Of a stretch of DNA of 64,000 bases, positions 19,226-31,801 are shown in pieces. This DNA comes from Chelydra serpentina. Its lineage: Eukaryota; Chordata; Testudines; Chelydridae. The stretch's first letter is position 1. Each line of letters opens with the position of its first letter. The notes under the pieces are model-generated. The model was not told where the DNA came from and searched no databases. It saw only the letters and a list, made by a program, of their open reading frames with translations. Location of the stretch: contig JBAIAC010000033.1 in NCBI GenBank assembly GCA_037349315.1, positions 24,446,001 through 24,510,000 on the forward strand. The letters run 5' to 3'. Made by a program: the position numbers and the translations under genes.

Positions 19226-22200
19226 TAAAAGACACTCACCCACCTAGCTGGACTGGAGAATCCTAGAATGCGGGGGAGGACTTAGTGGTCTTTTATTTGC
19301 TTGTTTTAATCAAAAGTCTCACATCTTGTGGGCCTCTCAGAAGGAGTGGGGTATAATAAGGACTTGAATGAAGCTCGGGTTGTGGTTTGGTGAACTGGAA
19401 TGGGGAGCGCATCCCTGGACTTGGGTCCAGCCTGGTAAAAGGCATGCCCAAGTCAGTGGGAGAAGGAGACCAATGGACACGGAGAGTGACTTTGGTGGAG
19501 GAGAAGGACACAGGTGGGAACACAATAAGCGTGATTTGGATGCCATGATAGACAAAGAGCCCATGCTCATTACAGTTCCCAGCCATGGCAGGAGGCCAGG
19601 GTGCCCTATAACACCACTTGGCAATGCAGATGGTGCCGAACTGTGTCCCTGACCCCAGTCAATAGCCTTGGGTTGTAAGCAGGGCGGAGAACAGCCATGT
19701 GGTAACCAGGTCCCCTCAACTCAGCTGAAGTCGTAGTGTAAACATGCCCCAATCCAGGACTGATAGTAGCCACAACAACCATGTTTAACTCTGGTGATAA
19801 CACAGTTTTTGTCACAGTGTGGCTGGGGTTTACCATCTGGCTGTTCACAGGGGAGTCTACATGGTCACATGGACTCTCCTTGCTGAGCCAGGCCTCAGCT
19901 TTGAGTTCGCTGTGGGCCTGGAACGCTGATTAGTTCTGGGGGCTCTGGAGTTTGGCATTCTCACCCCTGGATTGTCTGGACTCCTCTCTGTACCCGCTAA
20001 GGCTATCGCTGATCCTGGGGCTCAGAGGTGGAGCTAGAGGGTCAGCATTGCAATGGGAAATTTAGAAGTGTGGACTCCTGTGGTGTTGGAGAGGAGGCTG
20101 CTTACTCCCTAGTGGGCTCCAGGATATGAAGCATAGGGGAGCTGAAGGTAAAGGGAAGTCATGCAGAATGAGAGTGGGCAGGGGAGATGCAGGTAAAGGG
20201 AAGAACTAGATTTAATGGCACCTTTGACCCCAAAAATCTCAACAGGGTCCCAAGAATCATCCTTCCACAAAGACGTCTGGAAAAAATGATGCAGTCCGGA
20301 AGCATATTAAAGGTAAAAGTAATTGGGCTGCCCCCTTCCCACTCATACCCTCATTGGGAAAATGCTCCCCTCTCATCTCCTCCCCCATCATCCCATGAGA
20401 GGGTCCCCGCTTCTCTCTCTTTCCCCCCTTTATCTTCAATTCCATTCTTCCTTCCTTCCCCCACCATGCCATTCTTTCCCATCGCATTCCCTGTCCCCAT
20501 CTCAATAGACTCAGCGCTGCAATGAGCGAGGATGCTCAGAGATATAAAAACTCTAGTGATCAACTCCCTTCTGTTGAACAGCCCCTGCCAAGGGTCTCTT
20601 AATAAAGTCCAGGTCTCTCTTTGCCAGCTAGGTCTCACTCTGGGCCTGTGGAGACTATGGTGAAATCCTGGCACCACTGAAACCAGTGGGAGTTTTGCCA
20701 TGGATTTCAACGGGGGCAGAATTTCATCCCTAGAATTCCAAATTCCTTTGAAGCCATTTGCTTCCTCTGCTGGCCAGAAAGAAAATGTCATGCACTGATG
20801 GAGTCTCGGTATAAGGCTCAGTAGAAAGAGGACAAAAGTGGTGAGGTGGCCCTGGAGCAAAGGGTGGGGGAACAATGTAGAGAAGCCGGTTTAATGGGAT
20901 TTATACAGGGAATAAAGTCTCATCTCATTTAGTCTAGTGAAAAGAGTGAAATCTCGTGACTTTGGGCTATATGTCAGGTTCTGACATCCTAACCTCTTAA
21001 ACCAGCAGGATTACACTACGCTGATTAATGAAAAGTGACTGCATTTTGCTTGGCTGGGTTGCATCATGTTGCAGTTCTACCATCCAGCAATGAGCTGGAA
21101 CCTAACGTGAGTGCTCAGAGAAAACATTCAAGGTATTTCCTCCAACATGTCTTGGGCTGGAAGAGGGTGAGGGGGGCTTTGGGCCAGAGGGACACTTCTT
21201 TGGAGAGGGTTCTAATAATATGTTTTTCTTGATGAAATATTCCAATATCCTTTAGATATGTATGGCACATCCCAGGAAAGTGTGAACGCGGTGGGAGACA
21301 TGTCCCAGGGCTCTGGGGAGCCACTTGATGGGTAGTGTGTGTGCCTGTGTATATCCCAATGTCGCTGTGTTCAAGCTGATATAGAATACTGCATATTCAT
21401 TCCTGGGGTAACATACATGTTTGATTTTAACAACTTAGGAGCCACAGATCATTGATGAGACCAGGTCCCTCGGTATGTTTTTTATCATCTCAAAAGCCAA
21501 ATGATTTTATTTCTAACCCCCATTCTATGTGTGCACTAGAGAGGGTGGGGATAAACACCCTGTGGTGTGGAAAGGATGGGGAGCAATTGCTAATTCTACA
21601 TTTGCTGTGAGTGTCTGCATGCTGCATAGCCTTGCTGAGCTGTCTTTATTGTGTGGTTGTCTGTTACCTAAGGGGTATGTTCTTCATACCTCATGCCTGG
21701 GAGCATGTATGTGCAGGTGGCTTCCCCTCAGGCTAGGAGTAGTTTTGTGTTTGAATTGCCACATGTCATCATGAGATGGCAATGGAGACCTGAGTGGAAA
21801 TACATACACACATTACCAGAGGCTAAGCTGACATTTCCGTGGCCCTGTCTCTGGGACAGCTGGTCACCGGGAGAGGTGGAGACGCAGCCTATTGGACAAT
21901 GGATTGGTGGCTGGACCCCACCAAAGCAATGGAAGGCCCGCCCCCTCAGGTAAGGGAGGGGCCACAGAATCCAGGCATCAACAGAGTACAAGGACAAAAA
22001 AATGAAAAAAACCCAAAACAAAACAGAGATTGGGGTGCAGGTCTTAGGGTCAAAAGCAGGATCCAGAAGGGGACACCAAGCAGAGAACCCCGGAAAACAC
22101 CCACTGCTCCCACAAGGAGACAGTGACCAGGCGACAGCTGGGAAGGTTTAATTGCTGCTCTAGTCTGTGGCAGATCTGCTCCCGTCCCTCCCTCTCAGAT

Positions 22201-24440
22201 CTGCATTTCAATGTGAGAGGAGCAGTAAGTGGGATGCTGCTGGAAGGGGTTAGAATGATTAATCATTTAAAAAGCAAGATCTTAATTACAGGGTGCAATT
22301 TTTGCTATTTAAGGAGTCCATTAGTTTCCAGAAAGGGAAAAAAAAAATGATCGCAGGTTATTCTCCTTTTGAAGAAAATTGGAGGGGGAGGGGAGCAGGG
22401 AATCTCAGCGTGAGGGCTGGTGCTCCAGCCTACAGCTCCTGCTCCTGCTGGGGCGGGGGGTTGGGAGCAGGAGGATTTGGGGAAGGGGAGGCAGGGTCAT
22501 TTGTTTGACAAGTTTTTATTTTTTGAGGGTGCTTGTGAATTTACTGCTCGTGAATAGTGCTGCCCGAAGAATGAGCCCTCTGCTTCACCACGCACCTGGG
22601 ACAGCCTGGGCAGGGACAGCGTAAGCTTCCCTTTCACTGCCTCAACCCCTGTCCTGAAGGGACCCCTCTGTAGGGGTGAAATGGGAGGTTAGCATCCATG
22701 TGACCCTTTCAATCCTTGGCCCCTCTGCTGAGGCTGCCAATAAGAAGATTAATTGGTGCTAATAATAGTGATAGTCCATGAGGAACTGGTGTGTGACTCT
22801 CCGAGAACTCATATCACGTAGGCCAGGAAACAGGTAACAACTTTTTCTCCTTATTGATCAAAGGCTGGACTGGAGATGGCAGCCCGGCGGTGAGAGGCTG
22901 TGTAACCTGTTGCCCATCTCCTGGGTTTAAAATTGCCTTCATTTGGCATGTAGACGCAAAACCCTGGCACATGTGACTAGCTCACATCCTGCTAAACTGC
23001 GGGGCAGGGAATCAACCTAGAACTGAACAGTGCTACACAGAGAACAGCTCCTGCCAGAAAGGTCCATAACAGTGCTTGCCTTGGTGGATGAAAAAACTGG
23101 GACGGAGCTCATCTTTGCATAGTGGCTTTGCTTCCCAAAGCAGAGCCAGGCATTGAGCTCCCACAGCGCAACCTCAGGTCAGAGGGAGCTGGGGCCAGTA
23201 GGTTTTCTTCTCTGCCGGGCTGGACCAATTGATATATTTTTACATCTCACCTGATCTTGGTCTCCAGAGCTCTTATTTCTGATCGTTTCATGGCGGCTGG
23301 TCAGGCCCCGTTGTCTGACCCTTCCCTGTCAACTGAAGAGGGGTTAGGAGGGTTAATCTCCTCTTGCATCCCCTCTGACCCCTGTGTGGGTTTTTCTCTT
23401 GTATGATCATTTAGCCATTCCCCTGCACAAAAGGGAGCCATTAAACACAGCTCAGGCCCTTCATGCTCTAGTGGATTAATTTACTGATCCCCTGTGGATT
23501 AAAGGTCTCTACGAGATCAGCCAGCCCAACCCCAAGAGAGGGTGAGCCAGCGCTCGTCCGAGGCAACCTGAAGACAAGAAGGATTTCGTCTCCTGCAGGA
23601 ACCCTTGCCCTCCTCCCCCTTCGGCATCACTGAGACATGTCAAGGTTCAAATAAGCGGAAGCTAAACTAAATAGCGTTTCCCCAAATCCTCTCGTTCACT
23701 TCACTAAACAATTGGCTCATTCCCCTGTGGGGAATAGGACTGGAGCCAGGGGAAAAGAGAGCGGCTCTTCCCTCCCCCTGCCCCAAGTCAGGCTGTGCAG
23801 CCTCACGGCTGCTGAAATGCAGTAAGGGCATGTGCTAGTGCGGGCTTGGGAATTACGGGGTGCACAATTAACGGGGGTGATCAGTGTGTCAGCACGGGTC
23901 TGTGTGTGCGAGTGATTCTTTGCATGCGCCGGGGTGCATGTCTGTGTGTGTGGGTTGTCCTTTGGGCATGTTTGAGGAAGGAGGATGTGTGGGGAATCTG
24001 ACCTGCAGTGGGCTAAAAATGCTGAGGATGGAGGGACAGGAGCAGTGTTGGAGAAGTCTTGCTGCTGCAGTGGTGTGACAATAGATGCCTTTGCAGCTGC
24101 TGAAGATAATCTTTTGCATTCCTTGTAATGCCTTTCATTTTCAAAGAAGTCCAGTGCTCTTTGTGAACAATACGTACACAGGAACCACTTCCCCCACTGC
24201 TGGAATGCAGCTACCTCCGCGGTGGAACGTTGCAAGCTGTTTCACAGTGCAGAGTAAGACGAAGAAGCAGCATAGGAAAGGAAGTGAAGAAGAATCCTCT
24301 CTCCAGCTGAAATTCCAAGATAGGTCAGCAGAAGTGTAATGACCCATACTGGATGTGGTCACAAACTAAGGTTTACGGCCCCATTCCTGAGACAAGGGCC
24401 TTGGGATCTTTTGGAGCACAATGGTAAGTATAACGCTGCC
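19226..24440. other. No recognisable gene
   Basis: About 5.2 kb of mostly unique-looking sequence. 19650-19870 has phrases (GTAGTGTAAACATGCCCC, GGGGAGTCTACATGG) that resemble old GTCTACA-type MITE ends, but I cannot delimit an element. 20660-20730 carries the ACCAGTGGGAGTTTTGCCATGG dispersed phrase. The longer frames (20351-20875, 23717-24235) show no domain signature. Confidence 0.42.
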
Positions 24441-24445
24441 TGCAG

Positions 24446-25551
24446 TGACTCGAGAGCGTGAGTACCAAACTCAGAGCAGACTGTTAGGAACCAGGGCACA
24501 AACCCCACATTGGCTACGAGTTCTATACTTTGATTTCACCAACTGATTAACAAATGTAAACCCTCAGGCTCTATAACGGCCTTAACATGGTGTCACAGAC
24601 AGGTCCTTTGGGTACTCCAGTCTGTGTTGCCACCCAGGTGAGTCTACCTTTGTGATTGATGGTCCCTTACACCAAGACTCACAGCAGTATTCAGTTTACT
24701 TCCAGTCCCAAAAGACAAGTCACTTATAGGTCAATCGCACCTTAGATCTCACACCAAAGACAACACTTGTAGCCAGTCCTATCGTAAACTATATAAATAT
24801 TTATTAAGTAGGAAAAGGAAATGAGAGTTATTTGCACTGTTAAAGCAGGTAAACATAAGTACACAAACGAGTTACAATCTCAAGTTTCAAAAGGTAATAG
24901 AAGCTTCTATAATCCATAAGATCTATATATCAGCTGGGGATCTCTTGCTTATGCCTAGAGAACCTTGCACCTTGGAGTTCAGGCAGCACAGAGATACCAA
25001 GTTCCTTTGGTGTGGGGTTTTTATCCCCCTGCCACCATGTGCTCTGAGCTGCAAACTCAGCTGATGGGAAGAGTCCACTTCCATGACTCATCTTCACAGG
25101 AAGGAGAGCAGGACAACAAAAGTCCTTTGTCCACTTGTTGATGGCATGTAGGGAAATTCCAGTTGCAAAGTCGTACAATTGTCCATCTGGTATTGATGGA
25201 CCTTTCCTTTTGGGAAGGGCACAACATCTTCTGTTTAAGATCAGCCCTTCACACTAACTAATCTCTCTCTCCTGTCTGGTGATTTACATAGTCACAGAGG
25301 CCCACAATACAACCACTCAAATATTACCTTACAATATGGGAGACAGATGCTACAAGTGAGGTTAATGCAGGCAGCAACTTACAAGCATGCCGTAAAGTCC
25401 AAATACTAAACACATTCTTATCACTCTAATCTTCATTTTAACAATATTAACACACAGGTGAGCCCGACTTGTTCCATCTCTGTGTTTGTCAGTGTTCAAT
25501 TGAGCCATGGGGCCATTGGCATGAGCTGGCACCTTCTCTGCCAGTGTCGCA
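24446..25551 (-). mobile_element. LTR-like repeat, copy A
   Basis: About 1.1 kb that aligns along most of its length with 49659-50653 in the same orientation. Shared phrases on the plus strand include AGATCTCACACCAAAGACAA, TATTAAGTAGGAAAAGGAAA and CTGTCTGGTGATTT. Read on the minus strand it has a TATA-like GGGGATAAAAACCCC (near 25020-25034) followed some 230 bases later by AATAAA, the order expected in a retroviral-type LTR. The minus strand begins TGCGACACTGGC and ends GAGTCA. I did not find a clean target duplication, so the LTR call is an inference. It could be another dispersed repeat. Confidence 0.6.
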
Positions 25552-25564
25552 GTTAGTCCCTATT

Positions 25565-26185
25565 GGTAAGGCTGAGATTATATCACGGTTATTTTTAGTA
25601 AAAGTCACGAACAGGTCACAGGCCATAAACAAAAATTCACAGAGCCCGTGACTTCTTTGTGACTTTACTAAAAATAACCGGGGGCGGGGCCAGGTAGGGG
25701 GGAGAAATAGAGTCCCATGGAGGAGGGGGGACTGACAGGCCAAGCCCCCTGCCATGGTGGAGGCCCCAGCTCCAGTGGCCACAGCCAGGGGCACAGCCAC
25801 GCGGGGGCACACAGCTCACATTCCAGAGCTGGTCGCAGCTGTGGGATGGGGATGCGTGGACCTGACTGCAGCCCCTGCCAAGCCCTGGTCACAGCAGGGT
25901 GGGGGGGGCACATGGCCCTGGGAAGCCACAAGGGGGGCACACGGCCCCAGGTGCAGCCATCGGGCAGGGTCGCATGGCCCCAGGTGCAGCCTCTGGCGAA
26001 AGCTGTGGGGTTTGGGCACACGGCCCTGGCTGTAGCCCCCACCAAGTCTGGGATGCCGCGGGGCTAGAGTACACGGCCCCGGCTGAAACCGCGGGGCTGA
26101 GGCACGTGGCCCCAGCCACACCCCCCGCAGGAATATGTCACAGAATCCATGACTGCCGTGACCTCCATGACCAAATCGTAACCTT
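25565..26185. repeat. Dispersed element with internal minisatellite
   Basis: The left part (25575-25680) contains an inverted pair: GGTTATTTTTAGTAAAAGTCAC near 25587 and GTGACTTTACTAAAAATAACC near 25659, giving a roughly 20-bp stem. The middle (about 25740-26125) is an imperfect tandem array on the phrase GGCACACGGCCCC.GGTGCAGCC with units of variable length. The right part returns to GTCACAG / CCGTGACC motifs like those on the left. The frames of about 100 codons through the array are repeat artefacts. Confidence 0.65.
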
Positions 26186-27180
26186 ACCTATTGTATATCT
26201 CATCCCAAGACAAGATGGCGAGCTGGACAGGAGCTGTGCTAACTAAGCCTTCATCCAGAGATGGGCTGAGAATGGCTGGGATGGATGAAGGGGCCAGACT
26301 AGAATAATTTTGAACAGACCTTCGCAGTGCATGGGGCTGGGTATCCAGAAACAAGCTAATGAGGCTCATAGGGAGGGGGATGGTGGGTAAAAGGGCAGAG
26401 CTGAAGCATCGTTCCCCTGCAGAGCTGTTGAGAGCAGTTTGGATGGGTGAACAGAAAGGAGCAGCAATGGAGAGGCCTTTGCCAAGCGGAGAGAGGCTTG
26501 ATCTGTACGGGAAGCGTAGCGCCAGCCGAGTTTTGAGAGCTATATCCTTGGTCAGGATTGCGGTGGCTCTTCCCATGCGGCTGAGAAGCAACGAATGCAT
26601 CTGACTTTAATTACTCTCTCCCTCTGCATATCAGATGCTCTTGCACCTTCTTCACATGAATGCTGATTAATTGCAGGGTTAGGCTCTGAGGCAGGCTGGA
26701 CCACATTATTTCTGATGTTTGCTCTTTTCAGTGGGAGAATAAATGCCATGAATCCACAGTAATCAGCAGCTTTTAGCTTGTCACTCTTATGACACTCTTT
26801 ACTTAGACCAGGAAATGGCAAATGTGGTGGAAATAAGAACTTTATTACCCTTTGGTGGTTGTTTTTTTTTTATCTCCTCCCAAAGAGGGAGGTGGGGAGA
26901 AGAGTTGATATCTTTCAAATGCAAGGCAGAGAGGGGCTGTGTGGGAAGCTAGGGCTGTGTATTTCAATCGCCTCCCTTTAATCTGAGGACCTTTGCTTGG
27001 CCACATTCATCAAAAGGGAGGAGAAGAAATGAAGTGCTTTAGTCCTTTCTTAGGAACAGGGATGGTCATAGAAAATGTGATGGGACAATGCCCATGTTTG
27101 CTATTTAAAAGAAACCACCTGGAAAGGAACTTTAAGGCTCCATGTTATACTGCTCACTTGCACCTCAGTCATTCGCAAGC
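26186..27180. other. No recognisable gene or repeat
   Basis: Unassigned DNA. The minus-strand frame at 26184-26600 has no recognisable motif. Confidence 0.45.
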
Positions 27181-27188
27181 CAATCGGG

Positions 27189-27602
27189 CAGTGGTTCTCA
27201 ACCGTTCCACACTACTGTGCCCCTTTCAGGAGGCTGATTTGTCTTGTGTACCCCCAAGTTTCACCTCACTTGAAAACTACTTACTTACAAAATCAGACAG
27301 AAAAATACAAGTGTCCCAGCTCACTGCTACTGAAAAATTGCTGACGTTCTCATTTTCACTCCCATATAATTGTCAAATAAAATGATTGGAATGTAAATAT
27401 TGTACTTACACTTCGGCATATAGCATATGCGAGAGCAGCGTAAAGTAAGTCATTGTATGAAATGTTAGTTTGCACTGACTTCGCTAGTGCTTTTTATGTA
27501 GCCTGTTGTAAAACTAGACAAATATTTAGATGAGCCGATGTACCCCCTGGAAGACCTTTGCATACCCCCAGGGGTACATGTTCCCCTGGTTGAGAACCAC
27601 TG
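27189..27602. mobile_element. hAT-type MITE (CAGTGGTTCTCAAC ends)
   Basis: A 414-bp element with exact 14-bp terminal inverted repeats CAGTGGTTCTCAAC and GTTGAGAACCACTG. Next to them are inverted subterminal copies of a GTACCCCC phrase (CTGTGCCCC and GTGTACCCCCA on the left, TGTACCCCC and ATACCCCCAGGGGTAC on the right). It is flanked by CAATCGGG and CCATAGGG, matching at 6 of 8 positions, which fits a decayed 8-bp hAT duplication. The interior is AT-rich and non-coding. The ends resemble those of Charlie-group hAT elements of vertebrates. Confidence 0.86.
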
Positions 27603-27694
27603 CCATAGGGTGTGACCCCTGTAGGAAAGCTTCAGCAGCCAACACATGCTAAGAACAATGGGGGTGCATGCTGCTCCTTTTCCTAGCAGCTGTA

Positions 27695-27990
27695 AAGTGC
27701 CGGGGCTCCAATCCTCAAAGGTATTTAGGCTCCTAACTTCTGCTGAAATAAATGGGAGTTAGGTGCCAACATATTTGTAGGGCTCTGTGCCTAGAAGCCT
27801 GCCTTGAGCCATGCTGGTTTGTAGCAGCAGGATGGCTTAGGGACTAACCCATCCCTCAGCATGGCTCCTCAGAGGCAGGGCAGGGTTTCCCTCTGTGTAC
27901 ATTGTTATTGTTATTAAATGTTCACACAGCGTCATAGCCTGCCTGATGCTTTACAGGGTCCCTGCCCTGAAGAGCTTACACAGCATGGCA
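27695..27990 (-). repeat. CORE-SINE/MIR-like remnants
   Basis: 27900-27990 shows the tail phrases of an old amniote SINE read in antisense: ATTGTTATTGTTATTAAATG followed by GTCCCTGCCCTGAAGAGCTTAC. 27695-27770 carries the fold-back phrase CAAAGGTATTTAGGC ... GGGAGTTAGGTGCC seen in amniote dispersed repeats. Both are decayed and the edges are uncertain. Confidence 0.5.
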
Positions 27991-28386
27991 GGCAAACACA
28001 TGAAGTAAAGAGACAAAGAACGGACAGAGGGCAAGTGTGTTAACACTAATAGTGAATACGCGAATCGCGGCATGGTGGGGCTGGAGTGCTGGCGCCTTTG
28101 AGGAGCCGGAGGAAAGGAAGAGAGAAGCAGGAGCCAGCCCAGGCGTGGCGTGAGAAGGGGCTCTTTGGGTTTGTTACACGTAGATGCTGTCTCTGGACAT
28201 GTCTGCATTGCCCCTGTATTTCTTTGTGCTTGTGATGGGGCTGGCTGAAAGTAGGAAGGGAAAGTTGACAGATAAAACTGTCTCCAAGCCAGTCCCAACA
28301 GCAGATGAAGATCCCCGCCCTCCCCCCCGCCCTTGATTGTGCCTCCCCACAATGCACACGACTGGGAATATGTAACTCCATTGAGT

Positions 28387-28640
28387 ATATTTATTATTTC
28401 CATTCCAGGAGAGCCTTGAGGCCCTAATCCAGGGCAGGGCTCCATTGTGCTGGGCACTGTACGTATATTAGAAGAGACCATGCCTGCCCTGAAGAGCTTG
28501 CCGCCTAAAGGGACAGGAGAGAGGAAACCGAAAAGTGAGGTGACCTGCCCAAGGTCGCAGCTGGGCATAGAACCCAGAGCGGCTGAGTCCCAGTCTAGTG
28601 CTTTACAGACTGACCCCCATTCTCCCCCTTACACTCACTG
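28387..28640 (-). repeat. CORE-SINE (MIR-like), near full length, antisense
   Basis: Read on the minus strand, a tRNA-like head (about 28640-28575) is followed by a CORE-type segment that on the plus strand reads GAGGTGACCTGCCCAAGGTC (near 28536-28555). Then comes the tail phrase that on the plus strand reads CCATTGTGCTGGGCACTGTAC and TGCCCTGAAGAGCTTG. The order tail-CORE-head on the plus strand is that of an amniote MIR-type SINE inserted backwards. Ancient and degenerate. Confidence 0.65.
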
Positions 28641-31012
28641 GGCAAATCTGTCCAGTGGGCCCTATGGGTTCCCTGGGCCAAGGGACCTTGTTCTCCCTTC
28701 CTTTTTCTAATAAACTGGCAAGCTCTGCTGCAGTCCCGGCCCAGCCCCATCAGCTCAGTGGGGAGCTTCTTTCACTGCATTCCTCAATGCCCTGCTAGTG
28801 ATCTAATTACCATCTCTTAGCTCAGTGAGCGGGCAGCCCTCAGCCTTTCAGCAGCAAACATCTGGTATACAGCATGTGGCTGGCTGAAAGACACAGGGCT
28901 GGGGCTTGCCTTTCCCCACCCCCTACACTCTACTCTGATCAGGGGAAGCTAACAATTAGTGAACCTCCCGCCATGGGCTTACCCAGCGCACCTATTGAGT
29001 CCCCGGAAGGTAGGCAGCTTGCACAGCTCAGGTGAGCACAGCTCCCCCCAGGAAGGAGGTGTAATTAAGGTCAATAAGGGGGTTATGGGTCAGGACAGTG
29101 GTGGAGGGAGACAGTGAGAGTTTAATGGTGGCCATAATTAGGCAGCTGTGGAGGAGAAGCAGCTAATGAACAAAGTGACTGCTAATAAAGCCTCTTCCTG
29201 AGCAGCCTTCTGGCCTGTGTAATTGAGGGATTTGCAAATGCCACCTCCACATTTACCCTGTAATGAACAGGCCTCAGGGTGGGGGCAGGTCAGAGTCAGG
29301 GTGCAACCCCCATCCACCCTTTGATGGAGCTGCACACAAGGGGCAAGAATCTGGTGTATTCCCCACATGGCATCTGGTCAGAGGAGACAGGCCCACCTCT
29401 CCTTGTATTCTGGGAGGGGTAGAGGTGAGCGAGTAGGGATACCAGACTGAGTGGTGTGGTTGGCCTGGAGGGTCAGGGATGGGATAAGCCTTTTATTCCC
29501 AGGTCTCTGTTTCCTTTCAGCCCAGGCCTGTTGTGACAGGCAGTCGTTGCTGTCTGATGGCTGAAATAAATTGGTGGGAAGGGCTCAGGGGTTAGGTCCA
29601 CATCATCAAAGTCAGTCTGCTATCTGGCACTAATTGTACCCTCACACCCTGTTGTTTGCCCTTCCTGTGCCCTCCTCACACCTTGCTTGTACTCTCAGTT
29701 GGGATGAGTCTGTCCTGGCTGTACCTTTCTGGCATTTCTACCTCCCTGCCTGCAGTGATACCACCGCCGTGGTACCTTTATGGCCAAAACAGTTCTTGTC
29801 AAATAGATGATTCCAGCTACTTTCGTTGTCCTGAGCTTACACCTCTGCCGTCTCTAATGCTGTGGGAGATCATTGCTCCACATCCAACTCCCCCGTCCTT
29901 GTACTGCCATTATACCCACCCCGTCCTGGCCTAGTTCCTCCCCTTTCTTTCCCCCTCTGCTACCTAACCACTCCATCCCTACTGGCCCTTGCGGGGGCTC
30001 ATTCTGGCATGGCTGGTCCTGTGCTTCCGTCACTTTACGGGCATGGTGCACACTACTCACAGGACACTCTGCTCTTGACACACCCGAGGGCCTGAGCATG
30101 GTTAGAGGGATGCTGGGGGCCGTTGGAGACTCCCCAGCGCAGCAGGATCAGAGTGCTCTTTTGATTGAGAGGGGATGATTTTGCCCACAGCGAGTAGGCT
30201 GAGAGCAAGGGATGGGGTGGAAGAGAGCTAGAGACACAGTACAGGAGACCAAAGGGAAGGAAAGCTGAGGAAGGCCTGGATTTCTCCATGCCCCCCACCA
30301 CCACCATCCCCCTCCCTACAAGGCTGGTGGGAGAGGACCTGAGGCTAACATGGTTCTCTTCTGGTCACATGACCCTCCCTGCGCTCTCTGCCCCCATTTG
30401 GTTCCCTGGGATTCCTTTGAGTGAGGCTGAAAGCAGTTGGCAGAGACTTGTACAGCAGATGCTTTGGTTTCCCACGCCCGCCTCTGCCTTGTGCAATCCC
30501 CCTCCCCGCCCCCCAGCATTGCAGTGATGTCATCATCATCCCAGACCCTGGGAACTTGCATTGTTAGCTTAGCAAATAGAGAAATCCCCACTCAAGCATT
30601 GCAAATGAGGGCAGAGGGGGAGCTGGGGAAGGCACAGGCCGCTGGGGGCTGCGAGGTCTCTCTCCTCTCGCTGGCTCTCTTTGAGTTGTCAGATGAATTC
30701 AGCGGTTAACAAAGAAAGAGAGCTGAGCTGCTAGCGCAGCTGGTGAGGGCGACAGGGGGGAGGGCAGGAGTGTGGCTGGCAGCTGCCCCTCCCACCCTCT
30801 GAGTGGCACCAATATAATGCACCACTCCCCATCTCCAATGCGAAAAGCAACACATGAGCGGGGCTGGCGATACCCAGAGCTCACTCTGTACCCAGCAGCC
30901 AGATTGTTCTACCGTGGCAAGGTCTGGGGACAATGGCAACACCACGCTGGGATGCCATCGCGCCCTCTGAGAGGCCGTGCTTCTGAGAGGGGGCCTTCCC
31001 CTTCCCACTGAG
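28641..31012. other. No recognisable gene
   Basis: About 2.4 kb without a gene or clear transposon. Frames near 29656-30178 and 30288-30709 are chance frames. Confidence 0.45.
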
Positions 31013-31075
31013 CATTGTTATTTATTATAGTTGCATTATCACAGAGCCCGGAGGCCCTGAGCAGGAGCCGGGGGG
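31013..31075 (-). repeat. CORE-SINE tail fragment
   Basis: The phrase GTTATTTATTATAGTTGCATTATCACAGAG..CCGGAGGCCC resembles the 3' tail of the MIR-like SINE seen in antisense at 28387-28510. Only the tail is present. Confidence 0.4.
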
Positions 31076-31439
31076 GACGGAGGGGTGGGGGGCTTGTGAT
31101 GGTGCAGCACAGACATGGGAAGACAAGACCTCGCCCAATGGAAGATGAGACAAAATAGTCGCATGTCATGCATGATGGGAAGGAGGACAAGGGGAACCAC
31201 GTCCCTGTTCTATCCCCCTGTGCCACTCCTGGAAGCACCAGCATGCTCTGCGGCTGGGCTGCCCCCGCCAGGAGTGAATGTGCGCAGCAAGGTGGTGGCG
31301 ATGCGCCCCCCCCAGGCAGGCAGGTGGGTTGCGGTGTGGCTCCTGCCTTTGGTGGCATGGTGGGAGGTTGTGGCACTGGCAGTGGATGAGGAGAAAGGTG
31401 GGACTGGGAGCCAGGACCATTGAGTTGTATTGCCAGCTC

Positions 31440-31695
31440 TTGGAGAGGAGTATTGTCCACTGGTTAGAGCAGGAGACTAGGAACCAGGACTTGTGGGTTC
31501 TATTCCTGGCTCTGCCATTGGCTTTCTATGGGACCTTGAGCATGTCACTTAACCTTTCTGCAACTCAGGTACCATCTAGAACCTCTCTGTCTCCCATGGG
31601 GTTGTGAGGCATGTCTTACTCACGGTCTCCACTAATTGCTTAATGTTTGTAGAGTGCTCTGAGGTTGTAAAGCAATAGATACATGCTAGGTGTGA
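31440..31695 (+). repeat. CORE-SINE/MIR, sense
   Basis: A tRNA-like head with an A-box-like TGGTTAGAGCAGGAGA (31461-31476) and a B-box-like TGTGGGTTCTATTCC (31492-31506). It is followed by the CORE phrase GGGACCTTGAGCATGTCACT (near 31531-31550) and a tail TGTTTGTAGAGTGCTCTGAG (31645-31664). This is the MIR-type order. The same tail phrase recurs, decayed, at about 62340-62395. Confidence 0.75.
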
Positions 31696-31801
31696 GTCAC
31701 CCTCATGACACACTTGGCCATTCTTGTGTGAAAAGGAGAAATCTCCCCACACACTAATCATTGAAATAGTATTAGCAAGTGGGGCAGAGACACTTCGGGT
31801 G

